Assembly (NCBI GenBank): GCA_964352905.1
Contig: CAYGTS010000020.1
Location: 1 to 26,830, forward strand
DNA length: 26,830 bases
Direction of reading: 5' to 3'
From: CAYGTS01 sp964352905
GTDB taxonomy: Bacteria; Pseudomonadota; Gammaproteobacteria; JAHCLG01
A program made the position numbers and the translations under genes. The notes below the pieces were generated by a model, which ran no database searches, was not told where the DNA came from, and saw nothing but the letters and a program-made list of their open reading frames with translations. Numbering within the stretch: position 1 is the first letter of the stretch; each line of letters begins with the position of its first letter. Shown here in pieces: positions 14,137 through 22,173 of this stretch.

Positions 14137-14868
14137 AATAATTTTGTAAATCATGAGCACCAGTTTGGGTCACAATTTAACGAAACTAAAAAAATTGTTG
14201 CGGATAAATGGGGTTATATTCAAGCCATAGATTATCATAAAATTTTTGAGTACGCTAAAGATAATAACTTAGTGATTAAAATTCTATTTCGCCCTGGATT
14301 TTTTATTGCCACGGGGGAAACGGTTTGCGTGGTTTATGCTGCTAAAGCCATTAATGATCAAGTTGATACTATTTGTTTAACGGCGATTCAGGTAGGCGAT
14401 CGTCGTTCGGTGGTACAAGATATGGAATTTGGTTTTGAGCAATTAACCGAAATTGCCTTGCGCGCATTATCGCCTGGGATTAATAATCCTGATACTGCGT
14501 TTCATTGTTTGGATCGTATTAAACAAGCGATTATGGTGTTAAAAGATAGATCGTTGTTATCACATGTGGTTGCTGATGATGAAGGGCAGGCACGCATGTT
14601 GCGTGATTGTGCTGATTATGGCGATGTGGTGCGTGTTACCATTAAACGTATTCGCCAATTTTCAAAAAATAATATTATTGTCACAAAACGGTTATTAACT
14701 GTGATTGAAACCTTATTGCAACAGTCTTTGCCGCGTCAATTACGCGAGGCGTTACTCATTGAAGTTGAAAATGTAGAGTTGGATGTTGCTGATTCTACGT
14801 TAAATAAACACGATAAAGCAGAAATTAACACGTATTATAACGAGCTAATGGCGATATCGGCGTTGTAA
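14137..14868 (+). pseudogene. DUF2254 membrane protein, C-terminal remnant
   Basis: The reading frame directly after the MITE translates as the C-terminal cytoplasmic domain of DUF2254 proteins. It contains DKWGYIQAID (about 14200), a LVIKILFRPGFFIATGE segment, RRSVVQDMEFGFEQLTEIALRALSPGINNPDTAFHCLDR (the most diagnostic part) and a helical tail. Complete members are about 400-450 residues and begin with four membrane helices; all of that is missing. A GTG at 14272 would be the first conventional start, but family residues upstream of it are clearly in frame, so it is a remnant and not a short gene. The break coincides with MITE copy G. Whether any product is made is unknown. Confidence 0.8.
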
Positions 14869-14892
14869 TTAGTGATGAGCTTAAAGGCCATG

Positions 14893-14912
14893 CCCCACTC
14901 TCTTGAGTGGGG
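14893..14912. terminator. Hairpin between converging genes
   Basis: A perfect 8-bp stem CCCCACTC - TCTT - GAGTGGGG lies between the DUF2254 remnant and the converging small secreted-protein gene. It is symmetric, so it could serve transcripts from both sides. It lacks a strong T run on either side, so termination efficiency is uncertain. Confidence 0.55.
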
Positions 14913-14934
14913 TCGGCAATCACAGCAAAGTTAG

Positions 14935-15309
14935 CTACTGGATTTTATTGCAGCTATAAGTAACATTGAGTGGCAACCAGTAATCATTGTTAATATGATA
15001 ACTAATGCTACCTGTTGTTGTTGCGTTAATGGTTAAAAACGGGTTAGCTTGCAAATTCTCAGTACTTGTTACAGTAATGCCAGCAGGTGAGGTAATGTTT
15101 TTTATTGAGAGCTTGTAAGGTTTTTTCGTGGTTGTGCTGGTGCAGGTATAAGTGCCAGGTGCAGTAATGTTCGTTTCAATTGTACGATCAGTATTGCCAT
15201 CAATTTTATAGCTACAAGTATTGTTAATACCGCATAATTCAAGTGGGCTAGCTAATGACACTAATGGTGTTGCGATAGCGAAAAGGGCGAGGGTTGCTAT
15301 TTTTTTCAT
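14935..15309 (-). CDS. Small secreted cysteine-containing protein
   Basis: A 124-residue protein with a textbook signal peptide (MKKIATLALFAIATPLVSLA, cleavage likely before SPLEL). The mature part of about 104 residues has four cysteines (CGINNTC, TYTCTS, YSC), is rich in Thr, Ser and Asn, and alternates short strands, so it looks like a small beta-sheet protein held by two disulfides. AAGGA lies 6 nt before the ATG, and a near-consensus promoter stands upstream. It is transcribed on its own between the DUF2254 remnant and rpoD. The family is not recognised; export to the periplasm or outside is well supported. Confidence 0.75.
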   Translation of the reverse strand: MKKIATLALFAIATPLVSLASPLELCGINNTCSYKIDGNTDRTIETNITAPGTYTCTSTTTKKPYKLSIKNITSPAGITVTSTENLQANPFLTINATTTGSISYHINNDYWLPLNVTYSCNKIQ

Positions 15310-15365
15310 AATGATTCCTTGTTTATTGTTTGTTAGGGTGTCTTTCTGTGTAAGAAAGCAATTTC

Positions 15366-15394
15366 ATCCTAGAGTTTTTAGAATGTATTGTCAA
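15366..15394 (-). promoter_or_regulatory. Strong sigma-70 promoter for the small secreted protein
   Basis: On the minus strand a perfect TTGACA (15389-15394) is followed after exactly 17 nt by TAGGAT (15366-15371), about 57 nt upstream of the start codon at 15309. This is the best -35/-10 pair in the window and suggests the secreted protein is well expressed. Confidence 0.7.
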
Positions 15395-15429
15395 GCCAGC
15401 AGCTATTTTAAAAATGCTCACGTGGCGCA

Positions 15430-17295
15430 TCACTCATCCTGCTCTAAGAAACTGCGCAATTGCTCTGATCGTGAAGGGTGACGTAATTTACGTAAGGCTT
15501 TGGCTTCAATTTGCCGAATGCGCTCGCGCGTTACATCAAACTGTTTCCCCACTTCTTCGAGTGTGTGATCGGTATTCATATCAATGCCAAAACGCATGCG
15601 CAATACTTTAGCTTCGCGCGGTGTTAGGCTTGCTAAAATTTCACGGGTGGCTTCGCGTAAGCCTTGGGTTGTCGCAGAATCAAGTGGCGCTAGAATTGTA
15701 AAGTCTTCAATGAAATCACCTAAGTGTGAATCTTCATCATCGCCAATCGGTGTTTCCATCGAAATCGGCTCTTTGGCAATTTTCATAACCTTGCGCACTT
15801 TTTCTTCAGGCATATTCATGCGCACGGCTAATTCTTCTGGGGTGGGTTCTTCGCCTGTTTCTTGCAGCATTTGCCGCGCAATACGATTGAGCTTATTGAT
15901 AGTTTCAATCATATGAACCGGGATACGGATAGTTCTGGCTTGATCGGCAATCGAACGCGTAATTGCTTGGCGGATCCACCAGGTGGCGTAAGTTGAAAAC
16001 TTATAACCGCGGCGGTATTCAAATTTATCAACTGCTTTCATTAAACCAATATTACCTTCTTGGATTAAATCCAAAAATTGTAAACCGCGGTTTGTGTATT
16101 TTTTAGCAATTGAAATCACTAAACGTAAATTGGCTTCCACCATTTCTTTTTTAGCACGACGTGCTTTGGCTTCACCAATTGACATGCCGCGATTGATTTC
16201 ACGAATTTCCAAAATACTGAGTTGGCTTTCTTCTTGCAGTGCCGCTAATCGTTTTAAATGACGCTTTACTTCAAGTGCATAAGGTTCAACACTTGCCGCA
16301 AATTGTTTATTGTCTTTGCACAGTTGCTCAAACCAGGCTAGCGTTGGATCGTCTTTGGGGAAGCTGGCTATAAAATCTTTGCGTGGTAATTTTGCTTTGC
16401 CAACACAGATTTTCATAATGCCTTTTTCTTGCAAACGAATGGTTTGCAACAAATCACGCATTTTGCGGATCAAGCGATCGTATTGGCGTGGTACTAATTT
16501 AAATTGTAAAAAGACTTCCGTTAAATCTTTAACGGCAGCTTTAGTTTTCTTATGAGTACGGCCATGTTTTTTATCAAGTGCGATAAACTTATCGTAAAGA
16601 TCCTGCAATTGCGCAAAGCGCTCTCTAGCGAGTTCCGGATCGGGGCCTGAATCGCCAGCATCACCGCCACCTTCATCATCACTTTCTTCATCATCACTAG
16701 CGTCTTCGAATTCAAATTTACTTTCTTCATTTTCATCTAACAATGATCCAATCTCAGTCGCAGGGGCTTCTTCTTCGATATCCATAAAGCCAGAAATCAA
16801 ATCGCTTAATCGTAACTCTTCGCTCGCGACTTTCTGGTATTGTTTTAAAATATGATTGATAATGACAGGGTGTTCTGCCAAGGTGTTAAGTACTTGGTGA
16901 ATGCCTTTTTCAATGCGTTTAGCAATCGCAATTTCACCTTGGCGGGTAAGCAATTCAACTGTACCCATTTCACGCATATACATGCGCACCGGATCGGTAG
17001 TACGGCCGAACTCACTATCGACTGCAACCAAGGCGGCGGCAGCCTCTTCGGCGGCGGCTTCATCGGTCATATCTTTGTCGTCTAACAGCCTGTCTTCCTC
17101 TTCAGGTGCTGTTTCATAAACGGCAATACCCATGTCATTGATCATGCTGATAATATCTTCAATCTGCTCCGGATCAACAATATCCGGTGGCAGATGGTCA
17201 TTCACCTCAGCATAGGTTAAGTAGTTTTGCTCTTTACCGCGTTTAATTAATAACTTTAATTGCGATTTTTGCTGTTTCTGATCGATAGTACTCAT
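15430..17295 (-). CDS. rpoD: RNA polymerase primary sigma factor (sigma-70)
   Basis: The 621-residue housekeeping sigma factor, close to the E. coli length. Region 1.1 (about 11-62, SQLKLLIKRGKEQNYLTYAEV) and region 1.2 (DPVRMYMREMGTVELLTRQGE, about 101) are present. A long acidic non-conserved region with an ASDDEESDDEGGGDAG run follows, as in other proteobacteria. Region 2 is canonical (LVISIAKKYTNRGLQFLDLI, then KFSTYATWWIRQAITR), as is region 4.2 (TLEEVGKQFDVTRERIRQIE) with its -35-binding helix. It is the last gene of the macromolecular-synthesis operon rpsU-yqeY-dnaG-rpoD. The 136-nt gap before it contains a TATAAT (17330-17335) that may be part of its own promoter. No clear terminator is visible after it. 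Confidence 0.98.
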   Translation of the reverse strand: MSTIDQKQQKSQLKLLIKRGKEQNYLTYAEVNDHLPPDIVDPEQIEDIISMINDMGIAVYETAPEEEDRLLDDKDMTDEAAAEEAAAALVAVDSEFGRTTDPVRMYMREMGTVELLTRQGEIAIAKRIEKGIHQVLNTLAEHPVIINHILKQYQKVASEELRLSDLISGFMDIEEEAPATEIGSLLDENEESKFEFEDASDDEESDDEGGGDAGDSGPDPELARERFAQLQDLYDKFIALDKKHGRTHKKTKAAVKDLTEVFLQFKLVPRQYDRLIRKMRDLLQTIRLQEKGIMKICVGKAKLPRKDFIASFPKDDPTLAWFEQLCKDNKQFAASVEPYALEVKRHLKRLAALQEESQLSILEIREINRGMSIGEAKARRAKKEMVEANLRLVISIAKKYTNRGLQFLDLIQEGNIGLMKAVDKFEYRRGYKFSTYATWWIRQAITRSIADQARTIRIPVHMIETINKLNRIARQMLQETGEEPTPEELAVRMNMPEEKVRKVMKIAKEPISMETPIGDDEDSHLGDFIEDFTILAPLDSATTQGLREATREILASLTPREAKVLRMRFGIDMNTDHTLEEVGKQFDVTRERIRQIEAKALRKLRHPSRSEQLRSFLEQDE

Positions 17296-17329
17296 AATTT
17301 ACTGCGCAGCCTGAATGAACAAACCCCGA

Positions 17330-17335
17330 ATTATA
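17330..17335 (-). promoter_or_regulatory. Possible -10 of an rpoD-proximal promoter
   Basis: A perfect TATAAT stands about 35 nt upstream of the rpoD start in the dnaG-rpoD gap. No good -35 is found at 16-18 nt, so the promoter is only tentative. An internal promoter at this position is usual in macromolecular-synthesis operons. Confidence 0.3.
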
Positions 17336-17431
17336 AGCTTCTTGTTAAGATAAAGCTAGTGCCGATCTGCTGTTGGTCGTTAGGTGTGATGTGTGATTTG
17401 ATGGCGAGCGATAAAAGACTGGCTCCCGGAA

Positions 17432-19132
17432 TTAGCGTTGATCTAAAATTAATTGCTGCAATTGCCGGCGTTCGCTGTCTGAAAGTTGTTGTTGATTGGC
17501 TTTTTGCATTAAGTCATCGATTTGTTTGGTAATGGCGGATTTACGGATTTGTTTAAGGCATGCCTGGAATTCACCTTCAATGCCATCTTCGGGGATTAAA
17601 AAATCACGAGCCAGTAGCTGCTGCAAGCGCGGGTAATAGTCATGCGTGCGCAAGGCTTCAATGAGTAAGGCGCTATTGATGGATTCATGCTGTGCAATGA
17701 TGGCGCTCAAATCACTTAGCAAAGTTATACCGGGTGCAGTTAGTTTAGTAAAATCGATATTTAACAATAACCCTTTTAAGGCTTGTGGATACTGTAATAC
17801 CAAAGCAATGCTACGTTCTAAAACACTTGGCAGCGTGACAGCTTTCACAGTTCTCTGGCGTGACTGAGAATGATTCCGTTGAATTTGGCGTGCTTCGATG
17901 TTAAGTAAGGCAGCAAGTTCATTGATCAACATGGTTTTAAATAGGGTATCGGGCATGGCTTTAAATTGTTCATTAGCTAACTGGGCAATTTTGGCTTTGC
18001 CGGCTACATCAAAGCGATCGACTTGTTGCTTTAAATTTTGGAAAAAATAGTCGTTAATGGCGCTGGCTTTTTCAAGACAATTTAAAAAATACGCTTTCCC
18101 TTTTTCACGCAGTAGTTGATCAGGATCGAGACCGTTTTCTAAAAATAAAAAACGAATGGTTTTATTATCGTTAACTAAGGGTAAGGCTAAATTTAACGCA
18201 CGATCGGCGGCTTTTCTGCCAGCGTTATCGCCATCGAAACAAAAAATAATTTCTTGGGTATGACGAAATAAACTTTTAATATGATTTGTCGTGAGAGCCG
18301 TGCCTAAACACGCTACAGCGTAAGTGATGCCATGCTGAAACAAGGCTAAGACATCCATATAGCCTTCAACTAAAATTAACTGCGGCGTGCTTTTATTAGA
18401 TTTTTTAGTTTGATATAAACCATAAATTTCATCACCCTTGTGATAAATCGGTGTTTCGGGGGAATTAAGGTATTTGGGTTGTTCGTCATTATTTATGACG
18501 CGCCCACCAAAGGCAATCGTACGACCTTTGCGATCTTGAATTGGAAACATGATGCGATGACGAAAACGATCGTAGTAATGACCTTTTTCGTGCTGAATGG
18601 TCATGCCTAGTTGCTGTAATTTTTGTTGTTGGGATGAATAGTGTTTGGCAATTGAATCCCAGGCATTCGGCGCAAAGCCTATACCAAATAATTTACACAT
18701 TTCACCGCTTAAACCGCGTTGTTTTAAATAATCAATTGCGCTTGGCGATTGTTTTAATTGTTGTTGATAGTAAAGGGCTATTTCGTTCATTAAGGCATAA
18801 TCATCATCATGCTGTGGCGCGGTTGGTTGCGATGAATTTTCGTATTGCACCTGCACACCAGCAAAGCTTGCTAAGGATTCGATCGCTTCAACAAATTCAA
18901 GATTTTCATACGCCATTAAAAAGCTAATGGCATTGCCGCCGGTTCCACAGCCAAAGCAATGATAAAATTGTTTGCTGCTGGATACAGAAAAGGAAGGGGT
19001 TTTTTCTTGATGAAAAGGACAACACGCCACAAAATTCGCGCCTTGCTTTTTTAAAGCCACGCGCGATTGAATGAGTTCAACGATGTCGACTCGGATTAAT
19101 AAATCATCGATAAAGGGTTTGGCAATTCGCAT
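17432..19132 (-). CDS. dnaG: DNA primase
   Basis: A 566-residue bacterial primase that makes RNA primers at the replication fork. The N-terminal zinc-binding domain has C38-P-F-H41 and C59-F-G-C62. The TOPRIM catalytic core has the E257-G-Y-M-D261 motif and D301-G-D-N-A-G-R, which hold the metal-binding carboxylates. A family segment RFRHRIMFPIQDRKGRTIAFGGR (in two parts, about 191-212) precedes them. The C-terminal helicase-binding part is present, ending SERRQLQQLILDQR. It is slightly shorter than the E. coli enzyme (581). The upstream gap to yqeY carries repeat K3, so dnaG may depend on read-through or on its own promoter. The ribosome binding site is weak. Confidence 0.97.
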   Translation of the reverse strand: MRIAKPFIDDLLIRVDIVELIQSRVALKKQGANFVACCPFHQEKTPSFSVSSSKQFYHCFGCGTGGNAISFLMAYENLEFVEAIESLASFAGVQVQYENSSQPTAPQHDDDYALMNEIALYYQQQLKQSPSAIDYLKQRGLSGEMCKLFGIGFAPNAWDSIAKHYSSQQQKLQQLGMTIQHEKGHYYDRFRHRIMFPIQDRKGRTIAFGGRVINNDEQPKYLNSPETPIYHKGDEIYGLYQTKKSNKSTPQLILVEGYMDVLALFQHGITYAVACLGTALTTNHIKSLFRHTQEIIFCFDGDNAGRKAADRALNLALPLVNDNKTIRFLFLENGLDPDQLLREKGKAYFLNCLEKASAINDYFFQNLKQQVDRFDVAGKAKIAQLANEQFKAMPDTLFKTMLINELAALLNIEARQIQRNHSQSRQRTVKAVTLPSVLERSIALVLQYPQALKGLLLNIDFTKLTAPGITLLSDLSAIIAQHESINSALLIEALRTHDYYPRLQQLLARDFLIPEDGIEGEFQACLKQIRKSAITKQIDDLMQKANQQQLSDSERRQLQQLILDQR

Positions 19133-19171
19133 AGTGGTTACAATGATATACTAGCCAAGTGATTATAGCGA

Positions 19172-19281
19172 TATACTCTTCGGCTTTGTTGCGCGCTTGT
19201 TTCGCCGCTCATGTATTACGTAGACACGCAGCTCGCAAACTACGTGCGTGCCTTGCTGCAAAATGAAATCCTGTGAGTATA
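19172..19281 (-). mobile_element. GC-rich TATACTC repeat, copy K3
   Basis: A 110-bp copy in reverse orientation: TATACTCTTCGGCTTTGTTG at the left and AAAATGAAATCCTGTGAGTATA at the right. It occupies nearly all of the gap between yqeY and dnaG, inside the macromolecular-synthesis operon. It is GC-rich and partly self-complementary, so it could form an RNA structure or a processing site between the two cistrons. Confidence 0.78.
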
Positions 19282-19295
19282 CAATTTGAAAGGGT

Positions 19296-19748
19296 TTAAG
19301 CCAGCAGTTTTTTAATTTCAGCGCTAACTTTGCCCATGTCAGCGCGACCTTGCATTTGCGGTTTTAATTGTGCCATGACTTTACCCATGTCCTGCATGGA
19401 TTGTGCCTGACAATCCTGAATGGCTTGCGTGATCAATTGGGTAATTTCATCTGCCGTAAGCGGGGTTGGCAAGAATTGCTGAATAATCGTAATTTCAACT
19501 TGTTCTTTTTCAGCTAATTCGGGGCGATTGGCTTGTTGGTATTTATCGATGGCATCGCGGCGTTCTTTGATCATTTTATCCATGATGACAGTGATTTGAT
19601 CATCAGCTAATTCAATGCGTTGATCAACTTCTTGTTGTTTAATGGCAGCCAAAATCATGCGCAAAGTCGTTGCCTTTGCTTTATCAGCCGCCTTTAGCGC
19701 GGCTTTAACCTCTTGGTTTATTTGCTCTTTTAGGTTGCCATTTGCCAT
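19296..19748 (-). CDS. yqeY: GatB/YqeY domain-containing protein
   Basis: A 150-residue protein of the YqeY family, related to the tRNA-binding tail of the GatB amidotransferase subunit. Diagnostic parts are LKEQINQEVKAALKAADK and LRMILAAIKQQEVDQR at the N-terminus, YQQANRPELAEKEQVEITI in the middle (R-x-[ED]-L-x-x-x-E), FLPTPLTADEITQLI, and the C-terminal QDMGKVMAQLKPQMQGRADM. The start has AAGGAT upstream. It stands between rpsU and dnaG, a frequent gammaproteobacterial arrangement. Its precise function is unsettled; a role in tRNA-dependent processes is assumed from homology. Confidence 0.93.
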   Translation of the reverse strand: MANGNLKEQINQEVKAALKAADKAKATTLRMILAAIKQQEVDQRIELADDQITVIMDKMIKERRDAIDKYQQANRPELAEKEQVEITIIQQFLPTPLTADEITQLITQAIQDCQAQSMQDMGKVMAQLKPQMQGRADMGKVSAEIKKLLA

Positions 19749-19768
19749 ATTGGTATCCTTTTGAAAGA

Positions 19769-20011
19769 TTATACGCGACGGCCACGACCACCTTTATCTT
19801 TTTCACGCCCTGCTAATGGATTTTCGCGTTGGACTTTTTTCAAGTAACGTTTAATGGCAGCTGCGGCTTTACGTTTGCGAACTTGAGTGGGCTTTTCATA
19901 AAATTCGCGACGACGCATTTCACTCATAAGGCCAGCTTTTTCACAGGCTCGTTTAAAGCGTCTTAGAGCGACGTCAAATGGTTCATTTTCTTTTACACGC
20001 ACGCTAGGCAT
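19769..20011 (-). CDS. rpsU: 30S ribosomal protein S21
   Basis: An 80-residue, very basic protein with the S21 core: MPSVRVKENEPFDVALRRFKRACEKAG (read in two parts) followed by RRREFYEKPTQVRKRKAAAA. E. coli S21 has 71 residues; here a basic C-terminal extension (LAGREKDKGGRGRRV) is added. GAGGT lies 10 nt before the start. It leads the macromolecular-synthesis operon, divergent from tsaD, which is the usual order. Confidence 0.97.
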   Translation of the reverse strand: MPSVRVKENEPFDVALRRFKRACEKAGLMSEMRRREFYEKPTQVRKRKAAAAIKRYLKKVQRENPLAGREKDKGGRGRRV

Positions 20012-20078
20012 TGTTACAGTTACCTCGATTAAATTGTTTATTAAACATTCATATAATTAAATACAAATAAGGGGCAAA

Positions 20079-20106
20079 ATTGTATCATTAGCACCGATAA
20101 TTGCAA
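20079..20106 (-). promoter_or_regulatory. Promoter of the rpsU-yqeY-dnaG-rpoD operon
   Basis: On the minus strand TTGCAA (20101-20106) is followed after 16 nt by TACAAT (20079-20084), ending about 67 nt before rpsU. It is the only good pair in the rpsU-tsaD gap that points at rpsU. GC-rich repeat K4 lies just upstream of the -35. Confidence 0.5.
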
Positions 20107-20135
20107 GCACTGTGGTATCATCGGCGCAAAAGAAT

Positions 20136-20260
20136 TATAGTCTTCGGCTTTCATGCGGCGAGCTTGTTGTGCGCTTATCTCGCTGCTCATGTATTTAAGC
20201 ATACACGCAGCTAGCGAACAGCGCGCACGCCGCGCCGCAAAATGAAATCCTGTGAGTATA
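20136..20260 (-). mobile_element. GC-rich TATACTC repeat, copy K4
   Basis: The longest copy, 125 bp: TATAGTCTTCGGCTTTCATG at the left, CACGCAGCTAGCGAACAGCG inside, and AAATGAAATCCTGTGAGTATA at the right. It lies in the divergent gap between rpsU and tsaD, upstream of both. Its terminal inverted repeats are the best preserved of the four copies (CTTTCATGCGGCG against TTTCATTTTGCGGCG). Confidence 0.8.
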
Positions 20261-20325
20261 TATTTAGTAAGCCAATAATCAATTTAATATACTGATTTTA
20301 TTGTTTTTTTACAGCAGGAGTGGTC

Positions 20326-21339
20326 ATGCTGATCTTAGGAATTGAAACATCATGCGATGAAACGGGCATTGCACTGTATCATAGCGAGCAAGGCATCGTT
20401 GCGCAACAACTTTATAGCCAAATAAAAATACATCAAGAATATGGCGGTGTGGTACCGGAATTGGCATCACGTGATCATATTCGCAAAACGATGCCGCTGA
20501 TTCAAAAAGTGCTAAAGCAAGCTAATTATCAGTTGCACGATTTAACGGCGATTGCTTATACCGCGGGCCCGGGTTTAATTGGCGCGCTGCTGATTGGCGC
20601 GAGCATTGGCCGTAGTTTGGCGTATGCGTTAAAGATCCCGGCGATCCCCATTCATCATATGGAAGGGCATTTGGTTGCCCCTTTTTTAGAATATAAAACG
20701 GTTCATTATCCGCATTTAGCCTTGTTAGTTTCAGGCGGGCATAGCTTATTAATTTTGGCCAAGGCCTTTTCTGAATATGAAATTCTAGGGCGCTCGATCG
20801 ATGATGCAGCAGGGGAAGCCTTCGATAAGACTGCGAAATTGTTAGGCTTAGATTATCCGGGTGGGCCGCAACTTGCTAAGCTCGCCACAACAGGTCGTGC
20901 AGGTGTATTTCAATTACCACGACCCATGATTCATCGCCAAGATTATGATTTTAGTTTTAGCGGCTTAAAAACTGCGGTGCTACATGCCTATCAGCAGTCT
21001 GATCAATCCGCGCAAACTAAAGCTGATTTAGCCTATGAATTCCAACAAGCCATCACGGATGTGTTAGTTGCAAAAGCAAAACGCGCAATCATGAACACAG
21101 GCTGTAAACAGTTTGTGATTTCAGGTGGTGTGAGTGCTAACCAAGTCCTGCGCAGCCGCATGCAGCAGCAATGTGATGAATTGCAATGCCAATTGTATTT
21201 ACCCAGCTTAGAATATTGCACCGATAATGGTGCAATGATTGCTTATTGTGGGTTTTTACGTTTGCAACAGGGCAGTAGCTCATCGGATTTGGCAATTCAG
21301 GTTAAACCGCGTTGGCCATTAAATGATCTTAAACTTTAA
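20326..21339 (+). CDS. tsaD: tRNA N6-threonylcarbamoyladenosine transferase
   Basis: The 337-residue TsaD (formerly Gcp/YgjD), which transfers the threonylcarbamoyl group to A37 of ANN-decoding tRNAs together with TsaB and TsaE. The N-terminal LGIETSCDETGIALY, the metal-binding H111-M-E-G-H115, LLVSGGHSLL and the RSIDDAAGEAFDK segment are all present. The C-terminal nucleotide-binding motif is VISGGVSANQVLR with CTDNGAMIAYCG. ATG 20326 is chosen: AGGAG ends 5 nt before it, whereas the GTG at 20320 overlaps that site. It is divergent from rpsU, the classical position, and overlaps plsY by 4 nt at the tail. Confidence 0.97.
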   Translation: MLILGIETSCDETGIALYHSEQGIVAQQLYSQIKIHQEYGGVVPELASRDHIRKTMPLIQKVLKQANYQLHDLTAIAYTAGPGLIGALLIGASIGRSLAYALKIPAIPIHHMEGHLVAPFLEYKTVHYPHLALLVSGGHSLLILAKAFSEYEILGRSIDDAAGEAFDKTAKLLGLDYPGGPQLAKLATTGRAGVFQLPRPMIHRQDYDFSFSGLKTAVLHAYQQSDQSAQTKADLAYEFQQAITDVLVAKAKRAIMNTGCKQFVISGGVSANQVLRSRMQQQCDELQCQLYLPSLEYCTDNGAMIAYCGFLRLQQGSSSSDLAIQVKPRWPLNDLKL

Positions 21340-21929
21340 AAATTAATTTTACTTTCATTACCATCCAACAACCGTTCAATGTTGGGCCAGTGCTTTACAA
21401 TAACAACAATCGCTAAAATGCTTAACCCTAAGAAATAAGTTTGCGAGCCAATAAATAGGTTTAAGACAGGCGCTGCAGCAACGGCCACGAGTGAGGCGAG
21501 CGATGAATAACGCCAAATAGCAGCGACAGCAGCCCAAATAATAAGGCATAAAATACCGAGTAGCAGTGATAAACCGAGGATAACGCCTAAACTGGTTGCA
21601 ACCCCTTTACCACCTTGGAACTTGAAAAATACAGGATACATATGACCAATCACCGCAGCTAACCCAATTAACACGGCAGCTAGCCCATCCAAACCAATTA
21701 AGCGTGCCACCACAACCGGTAAAAAACCTTTTAAGCCATCACCAACTAACACTAAAATTGCAGGTAATTTGCTATGAGAAAGCCTTAGCACATTTGTGGC
21801 ACCTGGATTTTTAGAACCTTGCTGGCGTGGATCAGGTAGCTTCATGAGCTTGCTAACAATGATCGCGCTGTTGATTGAACCAACCAAGTAGCCAATGATT
21901 AAGAAAATATAAAAACCAGTCATTTGCAT
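21336..21929 (-). CDS. plsY: Acyl-phosphate glycerol-3-phosphate acyltransferase
   Basis: A 197-residue inner-membrane enzyme that transfers the acyl group of acyl-phosphate to glycerol-3-phosphate, the first step of phospholipid synthesis in the PlsX/PlsY route. The three family motifs are visible: YLVGSINSAIIVSKL near the N-terminus, DPRQQGSKNPGATNVLR (about 33-49), and KFQGGKGVATSLG (about 101-113). Five to seven hydrophobic segments fit the known topology. AGAGGGG lies 8 nt before ATG 21929. It converges on tsaD with a 4-nt overlap of stops and no room for a terminator. The tsaD-plsY neighbourhood is common in proteobacteria. Confidence 0.96.
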   Translation of the reverse strand: MQMTGFYIFLIIGYLVGSINSAIIVSKLMKLPDPRQQGSKNPGATNVLRLSHSKLPAILVLVGDGLKGFLPVVVARLIGLDGLAAVLIGLAAVIGHMYPVFFKFQGGKGVATSLGVILGLSLLLGILCLIIWAAVAAIWRYSSLASLVAVAAAPVLNLFIGSQTYFLGLSILAIVVIVKHWPNIERLLDGNESKINF

Positions 21930-21988
21930 GTTGTACGCCCCTCTTGAAAATTAACTGCCTTAGATTTTAACTATTGTAACCATTAATC

Positions 21989-22164
21989 GTATCTGCTCAT
22001 ACCCTTTACTATATATTTACCAGAACGTTCAGATTTGGGCTAAAAACGGCGAAAATCTTTTTGAGAAAGCGCAGTTTATGAGTTATAAATGAGCATTTCG
22101 ATAAAAGATTTTCGCCGTTTTTAGCCCAAATCTGGGCGTTCCCCGCTACGGGGTGAGTAGTTAC
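21989..22164 (+). mobile_element. MITE copy I, 176 bp, best hairpin, 8-bp duplication
   Basis: A full-length copy with the alternative left end GTATCTGCTCATACCCTTTA and the right end GCTACGGGGTGAGTAGTTAC. The core arms pair perfectly over about 32 bp (CAGATTTGGGCTAAAAACGG... with its complement) around the loop GAGAAAGCGCAG...GAGCATTTCG. A perfect 8-bp duplication CATTAATC flanks it (21981-21988 and 22165-22172). Its left end shows that short copies C and F carry this same end, so all belong to one family. Confidence 0.93.
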
Positions 22165-22173
22165 CATTAATCT

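Noticed and set aside
14272..14868. Complete short gene starting at GTG 14272
   Set aside because: Recognisable DUF2254 residues are in frame upstream to 14200 or earlier, so this is an internal codon of a truncated gene.
16521..17119. Open frames opposite and beside rpoD
   Set aside because: They are shadows of the acidic and region 1 coding sequence of rpoD in other frames.
19164..20263. tRNA or small structured RNA genes in the GC-rich stretches
   Set aside because: The sequences recur four times with inverted ends and show no tRNA T-loop or anticodon arm; they are repeats.
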